Of a stretch of 64,000 bases of DNA, positions 36,629-49,190 are shown piece after piece. The notes below the pieces were generated by a model. It was not told the origin of the DNA. It saw only the letters and a program-made list of their open reading frames with translations, and did no database searches. The position numbers and the translations under genes are program-made. Position 1 is the first letter of the stretch. Each line of letters opens with the position of its first letter. The stretch is from Quillaja saponaria (taxonomy: Eukaryota; Streptophyta; Magnoliopsida; Fabales; Quillajaceae). The stretch covers positions 10,947,001-11,011,000 of the forward strand of contig CM055605.1 of assembly GCA_029379385.1 (NCBI GenBank), in the 5' to 3' direction.

Positions 36629-36844
36629 TTGGGTGTAATTGAAGTTCTAGTACCATATGAGTACTTAATTACCTCGATCTTTGTTTTATTAGTTATCATT
36701 TCAATAATATTTGCTACTTGTTTCAACTCTTAAAATGATTTAGTTAATTCATTTCAGATTTGAGATCGTTTTCACTCGAAGTAGTGATTGACCTAAACGC
36801 TATTTAGTTTTGAGGGGATCAAACCACACAGCCCTTTTTCAAAA

Positions 36845-37265
36845 GGATAATGTTACATATACACATATTTCTCACAATTTTTTCACACAAGTATTGCATT
36901 ATATTTGTATCATTATAACCATACATATAAATCACATCTTACTATATTAATTCGCTAATTTCTCTCACTTCTCTTAAATTAATTAATTAATTATAGAGTA
37001 CAATGAAAAGATTGAGAATTTTTTATTTATTATTATTCAGTATTTTATTCACTGTAACTGTTTCTTTTGTATCATCATTCTTTTTTTTTTTCTACTCCTA
37101 CATATCACTCATGCTTTCCAATGCATGCAAAAAAAAAAAAAAATCATAAAAATCACCATTAAAATAAAATAAAAAATTGAGTAAGCAAAAAGAATAAATT
37201 AATCTTTTGATATAAAAAGTTTAAGGAAAAAAAAAAAAAAAAAAAAGAATTCATAGGATGAAACT

Positions 37266-37300
<35 letters not shown>

Positions 37301-37678
37301 TAATTGAAGAAACATATTGGAATATTAATGAAATAAGGTAAGAAAATTATCTTTCTTTTCTATTTATTAAATATTTTTTTCTTCAACCAAATTCATAGTA
37401 CAAAAGCTATAGAAAAAATTTCGATAAAAACTATCAAAATTTTAATCTTTTGTTAGTTTTCATTGATTTGAAGAAATAAAAGAAAAACAAAATTAAAATA
37501 GCTCCTAATAAGAAGGAAAGTAGGAGAAATAATAGGAAATGTAAGTGAGAAAAAAAAAATTATGTATAGTAATATTATATATATATTATGATACGGCACT
37601 TGTATAAGAAAATTGTGTGAAATTTAATAAATAAAAAATTTGTGAGATATAAGTGTATGTACGTAATATTACTCTTTC
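36845..37678. mobile_element. 834-bp MITE-like insertion in copy A
   Basis: Flanked by CAAAA on both sides (36840-36844 and 37679-37683), while copy B has a single CAAAA at the empty site. Ends are imperfect inverted repeats: GGATAATGTTACATATACAC on the left, and on the right the reverse complement of GTGTATGTACGTAATATTAC. The inner arms include TCTCACAA and CACACAA in inverted order. No coding capacity. It contains long A and T runs. Confidence 0.75.
37227..37299. repeat. Opposed A and T homopolymers inside the insertion
   Basis: An A run of about 20 (about 37228-37246) is followed, 22 bp later, by a T run of 31 (37269-37299). The two can pair as a hairpin stem. Exact lengths may be affected by sequencing. 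Confidence 0.85.
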
Positions 37679-38480
37679 CAAAATAACAATAAAATAAATA
37701 TATTTTGAAGAGCCATGCACAAATACTGAAAAGATGATAGTTTATTGCATAACAAATTACTACAAACGCAAACAATTGAAATTTAAAACTCTAATGAAAA
37801 TTATACAATAAATAATTGTTAATTCATTAAATTAGTGTCTCTAAATTTTAATAATATTCTTGTGTCCATATATAGTCATTTTCACTATGCCATTAACGCT
37901 ACCTTATGAAAACTATCAATCTTGTATAGAATAATAATATATTTGCTAAAATATAGTAGGGATAAGTAAAATTATATAATTTTAAGAATCAAAAGTACAA
38001 ATAAGTATATACACGGAAAGAATTTTCAAAAATCTTGTTAGGGATATAACTAGGGGTAGCATTGAGTGGAGAGCCCGAGTTTTGGCAAACCTTGACTCAG
38101 CTTGTCAAGTTTAAGCGTTAAGGTCTCTTAAAGGTTTTTTAAATTTTTTTAAAAAGTTTGGCAGAACTGAAATACAACCTATATTAATTTTTGCATATAG
38201 ATATATTTATTAATAAATTGATATGTAAATAATAATAAAAAATTAAATAATATTAATAAGCAAATTTATGAACTTATGAGCCGAATCTTGAAAAGATTGA
38301 GCTCGACTTGTTTTACTAAATGAGTTCAAAATAAAGTCCAAAATTGGCTCTGCTCAATCCGAACTTTTAACGAATAACTCACAAGCTATTCATGAGTTAG
38401 CTCGACTCATTGTTGACTCAAATGTAAATAGAAAAAAGAAAAAGAAAAAGAAAAAAAGAACTAGTTATTAGAAGAAAAAT

Positions 38481-39126
38481 AAAATATAGTGCATGTAGTT
38501 GACATAAAACATAATTATGTTAGTTCAGATGCAAAAATTAGCTTTCTATTTTTTTTTTCTAAACAAAAAATTAAGTTACGTATGAATAATTATCGCTTGT
38601 TTGGTGTATTGTATAAAATTAAATAGTATAGGATTGTAGAAAGTATTAAATTGTACAGTTATCATATTGTTATATTATTATTTTATTCTTCCCCTCATTA
38701 CTATATAATTTTAATATAATGTCCAACATAGTATGAGATGGGTTATCATATATATTATTGTCAAATATTGTATAAAAATCAATTGAATAGTTTTATATTA
38801 TCTTTATTAAATTAAGTGAAGGGAAACTAATAATATCTAAAAGAAAAAAGAGAAGTATATAAAATAGATGCCGGAAAATATAATCAGGCCATCCCATGAT
38901 CCCACACTCTAACAGTACCCAATATGTGAACTTGAAAATGAGAAAGGCCGACGTGAAAAACTTACTGTTCAAGAAAGACGATTCAGAAACCTGGCCTCTG
39001 TTTTACTTGAGTTTTTAACTTCCATAATCTATCTTCAGTTACATTTCCAACTCTACCCCTTTATTTTCTTCAAAATTTGTCTCTCCCTCTACTTCTTTCA
39101 CTTTCAATTCTCAAACTTCACCATCT
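38481..39126. other. Spacer between duplication copies, includes SERRATE-like leader
   Basis: No gene. The last 100 bp or so (39000-39126) are pyrimidine-rich like a 5' UTR and join directly to the pseudogene at 39127. Confidence 0.5.
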
Positions 39127-39440
39127 ATGGCAGAGATCGTCACATTCTCTTAAAAGATCCCCATCTGCTTCATCTGCAGCTGCTGCTACGACTTCTGCTA
39201 AAATCATCACAACCGCCACATTCTTTGTCTCGAAGAAGGGACTCCAGGGATAGGAGAGAGGATAGGGATTATGATAGTCATCCGAATCGCAGTGGTGAAT
39301 ACTATGATCAAAATATGTCTCCTCCTCCACCCCCTCCGAGAGAGAGAGATAGAGACAACAAGCGCCGCTCACCTCCACGGCTCCACCATTCAAACAGTCC
39401 AGGCGCGGGAGTCCACCAGGCGGTTATGGACACTATGTTA
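39127..39440 (+). pseudogene. SERRATE-like N-terminal fragment, frameshifted
   Basis: Opens with ATG GCA GAG (MAEIVTFS) but hits TAA after eight codons. In a second frame it encodes LSRRRDSRDRREDRDYD, then HPNRSGEYYDQNMSPPPPPP and RERDRDNKRRSPP. A third frame continues PPFKQSRRGSPPGGYGHY. This arginine/aspartate/serine-rich then proline-rich order, ending in a SRRGSPPGGYG-type stretch, is the N-terminal low-complexity region of the plant zinc-finger protein SERRATE, which helps process microRNA precursors with Dicer-like 1. The zinc finger and core are absent. The 5' UTR-like sequence upstream argues for a genomic fragment rather than a processed copy. After 39440 an intron-like GT stretch follows. 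Identification rests on low-complexity similarity and so is not certain. Confidence 0.65.
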
Positions 39441-40649
39441 GGTGATGAAATTTATTCAAATGTTTGCCGTTTCAGTTTACTCAACTTTTGGTTATTTATA
39501 TTTTCAGATTGTTATATCATGGGAATTTTGTTAAGTTGCTAGCTTTCCTGTATACAAACTATACTGTGCATGTGGTTAACTGAATTATTACATGGATTTG
39601 ACGACCATTTTTTTGTCATTGGATCTTATGTGGAGATTGAGCAAGATATGTCTGTAACGTACTTATAGGATTTCATGCAAGGGCTGTTCAAGGCTCATGT
39701 CATATTTAACAGGGATGGTAAAATTCATTTAGAGAACTTCATTGCTCCCTACTAACTTGTTTCTTTGTGTCTTTCTTGTTGACCCTAGATTAGAGTTATC
39801 CACTCCTGTTTTCCCTTTCAGATATTAACTCCTGTAGTGACTTTATTATCACGGGTCTAGTCATTTTGGTATCTGAGCATGTTCTGAACTTCTTATCCTT
39901 GGTAATTGATACTCTGACAACTGAACTTCAAACAAAGCACAGTATTCTTGGACTGCAATGCAGTGATCGTCATAGATAATGATTGAAATGGAAATAGTAA
40001 TAGTAATAGAAAAGTTGTAAAAATGGTAACATTTGTTCCTTACTTTGAAATGTTTATGAAGCTTTATGTGCTATTCCTTCCAAATAGTCTTGTCATGATC
40101 TCTTGGAAAATGCAAGGCAGATAAAAGAAAATTCTTGGAGCTTGATTCTGAAATTGTAAAAGATGACCTTTATGAGAACCTATCTGCAAAGGTTCAGAAA
40201 TTATAGTTGAAAACAAAGTCAATAACTACTTACCTACTAAATTTGGTAACTTATGTTTCACCAATGAATTTTGTCGTAACTGAAAGCTTATCTAATACTT
40301 TTAGAGATCTTCCTTCATGACAATGGATTTTACTCAGTTGAATGTTTACTCCATGAATTTGCTACCTTGAAGTTGTATATCTTTCGCTGCATGCTGTGCA
40401 GAAGCTTAGGGCTCCAAAATTTCCAGTGTCTTGTTTGGGAAACAATGATGGGGGATATTGGTGGATATCTAAAACTTAGCTTTTATATGTCAAAACGTTT
40501 TTGTTGTAGTTGTAACTTCTGATGGTTGATATTGGCGCAAAATCACATTAATTGTTAAAAAAATATATGTTAAATTTGGACAAATATGGAGAGTTCTTAA
40601 GAAACAAGAGATAGAAAGTGAAAAAAATAAATATATATTATAACTAAGA
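39441..40649. other. Non-coding, possibly intron of the SERRATE-like fragment
   Basis: Begins with TTAGGTGATG, which could be a donor. No later SERRATE exon was recognised up to the duplication copy B. Confidence 0.4.
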
Positions 40650-40894
40650 TAGCATTTTCCTTTTGAGTTAAATTAATAACTAATTTGGGTAATTAGGGGT
40701 TATTTGTTAATTATGACTTAAATAAGGCTGTTATCTAATTTGATAGTTTACATGGGTTATTATAAAATGAGTGGTAGTTCATGGGCACAATTGACCCTTA
40801 ATTTTATTCCATAAATATTTTAAAAGTAGAAATTGATTAAGAATTTTTCTAACTATATTTTTAGGACACTTATTAAACTAATAAATATGAAAAG
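40650..40894 (+). repeat. Segmental duplication copy B, left part
   Basis: Matches about 34820-35050 of copy A (GAGTTAAATTAATAAC, then TTAGGACACTTATTAAACTAATA) and stops at the CACTA left end. Continuation is at 53086. Confidence 0.75.
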
Positions 40895-40928
40895 CACTAT
40901 AAGAAATGGAGTTATCTGCATTTGCCAA
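40895..40928 (+). repeat. Outer CACTA left terminal inverted repeat
   Basis: CACTATAAGAAATGG followed by GTTATCTGCATTTGCCAA. It pairs with 53052-53085. Confidence 0.88.
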
Positions 40929-41572
40929 ATGCAGACACAGAAGAACACAATACAGATGCTGATAAATAGTAGCCTTCAATTCAGATGCTATTTTCTATGT
41001 CTGATAGGTAAATGCAATTTGTAGATGCCAATAATTGAGTGCCATGTATTAGAATTTGGCATCCAGACGCTGAAAAGATGATAAAGATACAATTGCATCT
41101 CGCATTACAAATGTAAATAAATAGGCGCACTTTTCCTTATCTTTTTTTTCTCTTTTTTTTTCTGAATTTTATTTGCGTCTACGAAATGCAGATGTCGATA
41201 ATTAAAATGTGGATGCATATGTTGAAAAAAATTTAATTATTTTATTTTATTTTTAATTTTATACTTGTAAATATATGCTTTAAAAGAATATTTTATATTT
41301 GAATTCCAAATTTTATATAAATAAACAAATATTATCCAAAACTTATCATAACAATATTATTTACGATAAATAATAAATGAAAAATATACATAAATCTAAT
41401 AACTATCATCTTCTAATCTTAAGTCTTCGTCAACCTGACTGAGATATGAAGACCAAAATGTAGAAGGTACAACCTGAAGTAATTAAAATAAATATGTTAT
41501 AAGTTAAACTTAATATTCATATAAGTTAAAACTCTGATTAACTTGGACAAATTAAGCAAATTTTTTAAAAAA

Positions 41573-42070
41573 TTTTCCTTGAAACTAAAAGTTTGGCCTA
41601 ATATTCTAACCATGAATCCAAATGAATTTCAATTTCTTCTTACTGATCTCATTCATCCACATGGGTATGCCAGTACTCTGGAATGGACTTCTATTTGACC
41701 GTTTTCCTATCAAACCCAAACTTGACAAGTTTTTGTCTTGAAACTAAAAGTTTGGCATAATATCTTAACTGTTAGTCCAAATGGTTTTCCATTTTCTTTC
41801 TACAGGTCTTATTCATCTACACAATCGAGTCAGTACTCCCGGAATTCAAAATGAACTTGTATTTGACCCGAACCCAAACTTGGTAAGTTTTTACCTTAAA
41901 ACTAAAAAGTTTGGCTTAATTTCCTAACCATTGATCCAAATAGTTTTTCGTTTCTTCCTACATATCTTATTTATCCTCATGGTCATGTCGGTACTCACAG
42001 AATCTGAGACAGCTTATATTTGACTTTTTTGCCTCCTGAACCCAAACTAGGTAAGTTTTTTCCTTGAAAC
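41573..42070 (+). repeat. Tandem array of about 160-bp units, three copies
   Basis: Units start near 41573, 41732 and 41890, each with GAAACTAAAAGTTTGGC early, ATCCAAATG in the middle and GAACCCAAACTTG late. Two more units lie at 43240-43545, after an insertion. Confidence 0.85.
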
Positions 42071-43238
42071 CAAGAAACGAAAATTAGTTTCCAAGTACTA
42101 TTTTGATAAGGTTGAAAACGGAAATGATTTGGGAAACGGTATGAAAACACTAATTTTTTAGAAACGCATGGAAACATATAATTAAACACATATTATAATA
42201 ATTATAAGTTTCAAAATGATTAATTTAGTATATAGAACTCTAATAAATATATACCAAAAAAAAAAAAAAAAATTAAGATAGGCTTTTACAAATAAAAGAA
42301 AAATATATAATTAAAATCACATCCAATCAAGGAGGGGCTTTGTACATGTCCAATAGTACATAGTTTCAAACATAATCTAAATAAATTAAACTAAGATAAA
42401 AATTAACAAAAAAAGGAAAAACAAAAAGACAAGAGGATAAAAATAAGTTAAACTAATGAAGTTATAATTGAATAAATTTTAAAATTCTTGCATCACTTTT
42501 AAATAAGTTAAACTAAGACAGCTAAAAAAAAAAAGAACCTCCCTTGGAGATAATGAAAAAAAAAAAAAAGGAAAAAATTAATTATTGAAAAAATCAATAA
42601 TACAAGTTTAGACAATAAATTAAAACAATATTCATTGAGTAAAAATAATGTAATTCTCAATTTTTTACTTTTTATTTTATTAATATTAAGGGTGTGAGAT
42701 TTAAGAAAACCTAACAATTTATTTATTCTCTATATAATTTGACAAAAAATAAAAATATTTTTTTCTTTATCTTTTTTAATTTGTAAAAAAAATAAAAATA
42801 AAATAAAAGGGTTGTATTGAAAATTAAATAGGCAAAATCTTAAATGGGTGTTAATAGACTTTTACTAAAAGAATTGGGCCAGCTAAAGTTGAGGCCTACT
42901 AATTATAATAGAAAACAAAACAAAAAAAGAGCCTAATTTAAATGAAACACAGCATTGCATCCATCTTCTCCACCAAAACTTAGGGCACAATGATTTGCAG
43001 AGCAACTGCTTGCAGGGTAGATCAGATATGAGTCAACTGGGATGATTTAATTAGATTTTCAGCAATAATCAGCTTTTTTCTGTTGATTCTGTGTTTGCGT
43101 CGTTTTGCTTTGAAATGGTGGAAATAATGTTGTTTCCACAGAAACAAGATGGGTTTGTTTCCATATAATAGATTTGTTTCCATATGTGTGGAAACAGAAT
43201 CCATTCACCCTAAAGGGCTGAATCAACACAATTTTTTA
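42071..43238. mobile_element. Probable insertion inside the 160-bp array
   Basis: About 1.17 kb breaks the array between units 3 and 4. The left and right margins both contain GAAAC- and TTTCC-rich motifs (for example GTTTCCATAT near 43150-43190), but clear inverted repeats and a target duplication could not be set. No coding capacity. Confidence 0.45.
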
Positions 43239-43239
43239 G

Positions 43240-43545
43240 TCCTTGCTTGAAACTAAAATAGCCTAATATCTTTACTGTTGATCCAAATGATTTTATGTTT
43301 ATTTCTACAAGTCTTTTTCATCATCACGGTTATGCAGGTACTCCCAGAAGCTGAAACTGTCTTATATTTGATCGTTTTGCTCCCCGAATTGAAACTTAAC
43401 AAGTTTTTACTTTGAAACTATTGGCTAATATCCTAATTGTTGATCCAAATGAATTTCTATTTTTTCCTAGAAGTCTTATTCATCCTTGCGATCGTGTTGG
43501 TACTACTGCAATCCAAAATAAACTTGTATTTGACTGTTACGTACC
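43240..43545 (+). repeat. Array units 4 and 5
   Basis: Units start near 43240 and 43405 (GAAACT at 43249 and 43414), aligning to the three units at 41573-42070. Confidence 0.8.
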
Positions 43546-43959
43546 TGAGATGGTTTAGGTGGCGATGTTAGAGGCAGTGGATGTACCCAGCTTTCTCCTA
43601 ACTAACTCTTGTACATACAAGCACCATATGCTCTGGAGTGAGTCTCAAAGGAGATAGAGATGTAGCAAAAGCCTTTAGGGAGTTAAGAGTAGCGATAGCA
43701 GAACCTGCAAACCCTGCAACTTGGCCTAGTATTTGCTGGGAGTTAATACAACCCTTGAAAACGTAGATGAGACCCTTTATCTTACCGCTCGCTGGCTTTA
43801 AGAATAGAATTGGGTCACTCACATAGGCCTCAACAAGTGTATCAGCACTATCCTATTGGCCGGTGCTATATTGCCCCATCTCTGCCGTCTTTAAAGTCTT
43901 AAACTTCTCATGCAAATGAAAACAAGTTATGTAACATAAAACAATAATAATAATAATAA

Positions 43960-44340
43960 TAATTCTAACATTAACACTAATAGCCTTCGACTTCGTGTCA
44001 ACAAAGTGACTAGACTTTCTCTTGTGAGTGCGGTCAAAAACCTCAATAACTATAGGTTCTCCACCCAACTCTTTCACATGTATAAAAAAATGTAAAACAA
44101 TATTAGTTGAAAAGACTATAATATAAATTTATAAAATAAAATACTACTAACCAGTTGCTTCTGATGACAGCTATGTTGGTGGAGCTAGATATATGGTGAA
44201 TAAGCTTACCACAATCGCCTATTTATTGCCATCATTCGAAAGCGCCTTTGGAAGTCAAGGCTTGCTCACTCATCATACAATGACTCCCACTAATTCTATG
44301 AGATCCAATCTGGGCACCCATCCTCCTTCTTAGTGAGCAA
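43960..44340 (-). pseudogene. Plant En/Spm-type transposase remnant in the outer CACTA
   Basis: On the minus strand, about 44310-44230 encodes WESLYDE, a stop, then ASLDFQRRFRMMAINRR, and 44070-43970 encodes PIVIEVFDRTHKRKSSHF and VDTKSKAI. The pattern W-x2-L, W/A-S-x-D/E-F, N-R, and then F-x-x-T-H-x-R/K-K...F-V-D...S is that of the plant transposase family often called Ptta/En_Spm (TNPA-like) in CACTA elements. Stops and gaps disable it. Confidence 0.6.
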
Positions 44341-47300
44341 GCCCTATGGATACTTCCCCTCAATTTGAAACGCAGCTTCTAGAATACATCAGGGCAAAAG
44401 TAAACACTAAACACTTAACAAATCTTGAGAGACTCTTCCTTTTGTACACCTTAGGTACTCATAAATGAAATTTGTACAGAAAACAACATTGTCATCCTCA
44501 ATTATTTAAAAGTAAAGAAGTACCTTTGAAGTACCTTATAGACCAAAGTCCTATTGAAGTACCTTATAAACCAAAGTTCTTATATATAATTATAATCACG
44601 AAAATCTTCGCTAAATGCAGTTGGATATTGAGAATGGTGAGGTCCTACTCCAGACTACTTTGTCATAAAAAGTTAAAAACTCTAATACCATATTAAATAG
44701 TAAGTTACCTAAAAGTTTAACCAAAGGGCTATGGCAAGCCCAATTGGGTCATATTTGCTAAATGTGATGGTGATTGGCACTGGTATGATGGGAGGGTAAT
44801 AAATAATTGGTAGAGTTGAGGTTTGAAAGGAAAGAAAATCAGGAATTAATTTGTAAATGAGGTAAATGCTTCTTTATAATTTGAAAGTAACTTCTTATAG
44901 TCTTATGAGCTTGTTTGCCAAATTACTTGTAAAAATAAGCCAAAGAAATTTGGTTCCAACTCTGCTAGGGGCTAGATTAAAAGTACCACCCCACAAATTT
45001 CCTAAATCTATTTTTACTTTAATATACTATCTTTGGAGTTTGATCCCTTTCAAATTGTAATTTGTTATAAGGAATCCTTTGCTAGCAAACCCAACAACCA
45101 GATCCCTTATAAAATTGCATATATATGAGGTCTTGAATCTTGACCAAACTAAAAAAAAACACACAACAAAACAACAAGACACACACTGATCAATTTGATT
45201 TGAAAAGAAAAAAAAATTGTTTTAACAAGCACTTTACAAAAGGTTTATATGTGGAGTAGAAAGTTTTATAGAAGTGACATTTACAAAAAGTTCATGGAGC
45301 AAGAATCAGTACTTTAAGTATCCCAAAATGGTTCTTAAGAAAAAATAAGCAATAATAGCAAACTTTAACAACAACAAGAAGCTAGTGAAACCAAACCATC
45401 AGCTCTTTAGGATATAATCATAGAACACTAGTGTATATTATTTCTAATTCCTTCTTTTATTTTCTTTTTAGATAGTAGACCTTGCAAGACTAATAAAAGA
45501 AAAGTTATGGTCCCCAAGAAGAAGTTTATTGTGAATGAAACTGGAGTGGAAAAATTTAGATTGATCCTGCTAAATAATGAAGGTAGGACCTCCTAATACA
45601 TTCATAAAAAACTCTTGTATTAAATAAAAGAAACTCTTTCTACAACTCTTCTTTAAGTCACATAATTTAAAGTAACTTATCGCAATAAAATTAACTAAAG
45701 CATTTGAATGTGAAAAACCTAATAACAATGTCCATGTTGCTAAAAGGCTTTTAAAGATGGAAATGATGAGTATTTTCTTATTAAATACAAAAATCCATGA
45801 TTTAGTAAATACCATTGAAAGAAGTTCACTAAAGCAGCATATAGTCTAAGTATTGCCACATAAAAATTCTAACATATATAAAAGAAAAATTAAAATACTC
45901 TCAATTTGCTAATTTCATTTAACATGATATGCTAACTCATAATTACAACACAATAGATTTTCTCTCTCCAATAACTGAGGAACCAAAAAATACTCAATGG
46001 CAAAATCACACTACAAGAAAATTGACCTTTTTCTACAAACCTTTTTCCCACAAGCAAAAGTTTGTGGGTATTAACTATATTACCCACAAATCCAGCCACA
46101 AACCTCCCAAATTTTGTTATCATCAATTTACCACCAACATTTTGTCAGTATTATGGCGGGAATTAAACTTTCACACCTGCAAATTTTACCCACAAACTCT
46201 TGTCTGTAAGTAAAAAAAAATTATCTTTCACCCACAAATTTATGTTTGTTGGTAAGTTATTTTCTTGTTGCCCACGAACTTTAGTTTGTGGGAAATAAAA
46301 AATCATAATTTTTTTATATATTACCTACATACTCTTGCTTGTAGATAAAAAAAATTTTAGCTTATACCCACAAACTTTGGTTTATCAGTAAATTTTTGTT
46401 TTTATCCATGAATATACACTGTTTTGTTATAGATTACCCACAAACTCTATCCTTAATTTTCCTTCTTATCCTTTCCCTTAGACAAAATTAGAATTGGGTG
46501 CTCTCTTTGCTTCTGTCGACCTAGTATCTTGCTTTAATTGAACCCAATCTCCATTGAAGGTAAAATTCTTACTCAACTTCTCATTACTCTCTTTCTATAT
46601 AGAGATTTACATCTTTTCTTTTTTACTTCAGTTTTGTAGATATATCTATTGGAATTTTTGACTCTGACGAAATTGGTTACCAAGCGTAAGACAAAATTTC
46701 ACATTTTCAGAAATTGATCTCCCTAGTTCATGTTGATGTCAAGCTGGAAAGGATGAGTATGGGTTTTGTTTCAGGTTTGCTTCACAATCTCGAAAGAATA
46801 AAATAACTTTTTATTTATTTATTTCTTTTCTTTTGTGTAATTTTTCTTATTTTGAAACTGATCTCCTTGTATCTTTTTTTCCTTTTCAATGGGAGTCGAT
46901 TGTATTGTTTTATTAAGTATTTTATGGAATTTTCACTTGAGTTAATTATTAATGTTCAATAGTAATTGAATAGGTGAATATTACAAAAAACTTGGATGGT
47001 ACAGGCTTTAAGAATATAGACTTTCTTAGAAGCATTGGATATACCTTAGCTCACTAAGCTGCGGGTTCAAGAAGACAGGACCCCTAAGTGTTCTTAGGCA
47101 TCATGAACAAGAAGATTTTGCAGTGAAAAGAAGAAAAAAAAGTGTTGGAAAAGCAAACAGAGCAATAAAATTATTTTCTTCTAGATCTTTTGTGACTTCC
47201 AGTCTTTCCCCTCTTAAAGGCTTGATTTTTCTTTTTTATCTTCCTTTAGATGCCTTCAACTGACACTAAAGAAAAAAAAAAGAATATGTATTAGGAAATG

Positions 47301-47459
47301 CTTTATTGGATACTCTTCATGTGGTCCATAGTTGTATGTGATTTGTTTATATAGATTCTATAGTTGTTATTACTTATTAATTATGTTTGATATTTATAGA
47401 TTTAAATATTTATGATTCTTTGACTTGTTATTGGAATTGTTACAAGATCATGGTTTGTA

Positions 47460-49190
47460 GTATTCATAGATCCGGGTCGAATGCATCTCGCGCATGTAAA
47501 TCGTCTCAGTCTAACCATGCCAGACTTTCATCATCTTAAGTAGGTTTTGCCTTACCTAGATCATCATCTAAGGCAGGTTCTGCTTTACCTAGATCATCAT
47601 CTCAGGTGGGATCTACCTTACTTAGATCATCTCAGTTAACCCATGTTGATATTCCACCTTCACCAGGTATTTATTTATATTTAGCTTGTATTTAAATGAA
47701 AATTTACCAATTATAAACATTGAACTAATTACTACGCCTATTGTTGAATAATGCAGGTGACCGTGATGTTGGACATATAATGGAATCATCTGGCCACAAC
47801 TCACCACTAGGCACATCTGGAGATTTGTCTATATCTAGGGTTCCTGTCTTTGAGCCACCTGCAACTAAAGGATATGAACACCTAGATCCCCCGCCCACAA
47901 ACCCTGCTGATAGACCTTTGATTAAAATTTGTACTAAGAGGTATTAATTACTTATTTATATATACTAATGTACACTAACTTCTATTGTTATTATTTATCT
48001 AAAGGGAATTTGACAATCCTGACACTGTGAGAACTATTAAATCAATCATTGAAGTTCATACATTAGGACTGATCCCAATCTAGTCTCAGTATCCTAGAAT
48101 AGCAAGAGACTTATCTTATAGACAATTTATGGCAATTTAAACATTTAGTGATAAGTGTATCATTTTTATATTGAATGAACAAGTTAATGCACCAATTTCT
48201 TATGATATTTCAGGTTTATTATAGGTTTGAGACAGAGCAAGAGGAGAAAGATGATAAGATTGTGTTTGAGAAAATTGCAGGTCAACGATATAGGGATGAG
48301 TTAAGAGATGCACGAGCCAAGGCATAGATAATATGTAAAACTGAGGACATCAGCAAGTGTGAAGGTTGGATGCCTGATTTGATGACGGCATAAAATTGGC
48401 AAGGGCTGCTTCAGATTTGGAGTAATGTACAATGGAAGAAACGTTCCCAAATAGGAACACAAAACAGAGGATTAGGAAATGAATCTATTGTTAGACATAC
48501 TGGAGGATCAATGTCGGTGCTGTAACATAAGGAATTAGTATTGTTGTAATTTAATATGAAAATGTTAAATATCAAATTTTATTCCTTTATAACTTTCAAA
48601 TGGTTTTGAAGAAAAAATAAACAAGCAATGACCCGTCTCTCCTAGAAGTTTTCCACTACACCCATAAGAGAAAAAAATACTAGACAATTTGATAACCTAA
48701 AGTCTCAAATGATTTTTGTTAATTTTACAAATATTCACTAACATATTTATATTTATGTGTGTGTGTGTGTGTACAAATACATGTCTATGCAACTGAATTT
48801 ATAACTAATATTTATTGAGATTGTAGGAAGAATATATGCGAGAAGTTATTAAGAAATATGGAGAAGATTGTGATGCTCATCCTTCCTTTGATCCAGACAT
48901 TTAGTTAAAGGTGATAGGAGGAGTAAAGAAGGGGGGAAAGTCTATGGATGTAGAACACCTGTTGCCGCGAAAGCCTTGTTTGGAGATAAGATCAATTCAT
49001 CTCATTCCTTATTACAATCTACCACAACATTGCAACTGGATGTTGCATAAGCTGAGCAAATTCACACCCTAAAGCAATAACTAGAGTACCAGAAAAGGAA
49101 AACTGATGAAATAAATGATATCATGAAAGTCATGATGGATAAGTTAGGTTTAGACCCTTCCATCCTTGGAGGACTTCAGGCAAGTAACTA
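47460..49190 (+). pseudogene. TNPA-like transposase gene remnant of the nested CACTA
   Basis: Exon-like blocks in order: a serine-rich N-terminal part with repeats (47470-47670), a segment with VGHIMESSGHNSPLG (47760-47810), then NPDTVRTIKSIIE (48020-48060), RYRDELRDARAKA (48290-48328), NWQGLLQIWSNVQWKKRSQI (48390-48450), IVRHTGGSMS (48490-48520) and a C-terminal coiled-coil-like part with KVMMDKLGLDP (49130-49165). The W-x2-L-x2-W...W...S-Q...H-T-G-G-S-x-S order is diagnostic for plant CACTA second proteins. TAG and TAA codons interrupt several blocks (for example at 48081, 48326 and 48391). Confidence 0.75.

Larger units (their letters stand above)
34790..38480 (+). repeat. Segmental duplication, copy A
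   Basis: Aligns in the same orientation with copy B (40650-40894 and 53086-56760). Shared landmarks are the TTTGTAACATCTATT stretch (35054 and about 53089), TTGGAATAACTTGGAATT (about 35957 and 53650), the peptide gene, the ATTTTGAAGAGCCATG stretch after it (37700 and 54330) and a segment near 38050-38480 and 54965-56760. Differences are mostly private insertions in one copy. The ends are approximate because similarity fades into AT-rich DNA. Confidence 0.8.

Noticed and set aside
39118..39393. Minus-strand frame of 91 codons opposite the SERRATE-like fragment
   Set aside because: It is a shadow of the Arg/Pro-rich plus-strand sequence, which matches a known protein.
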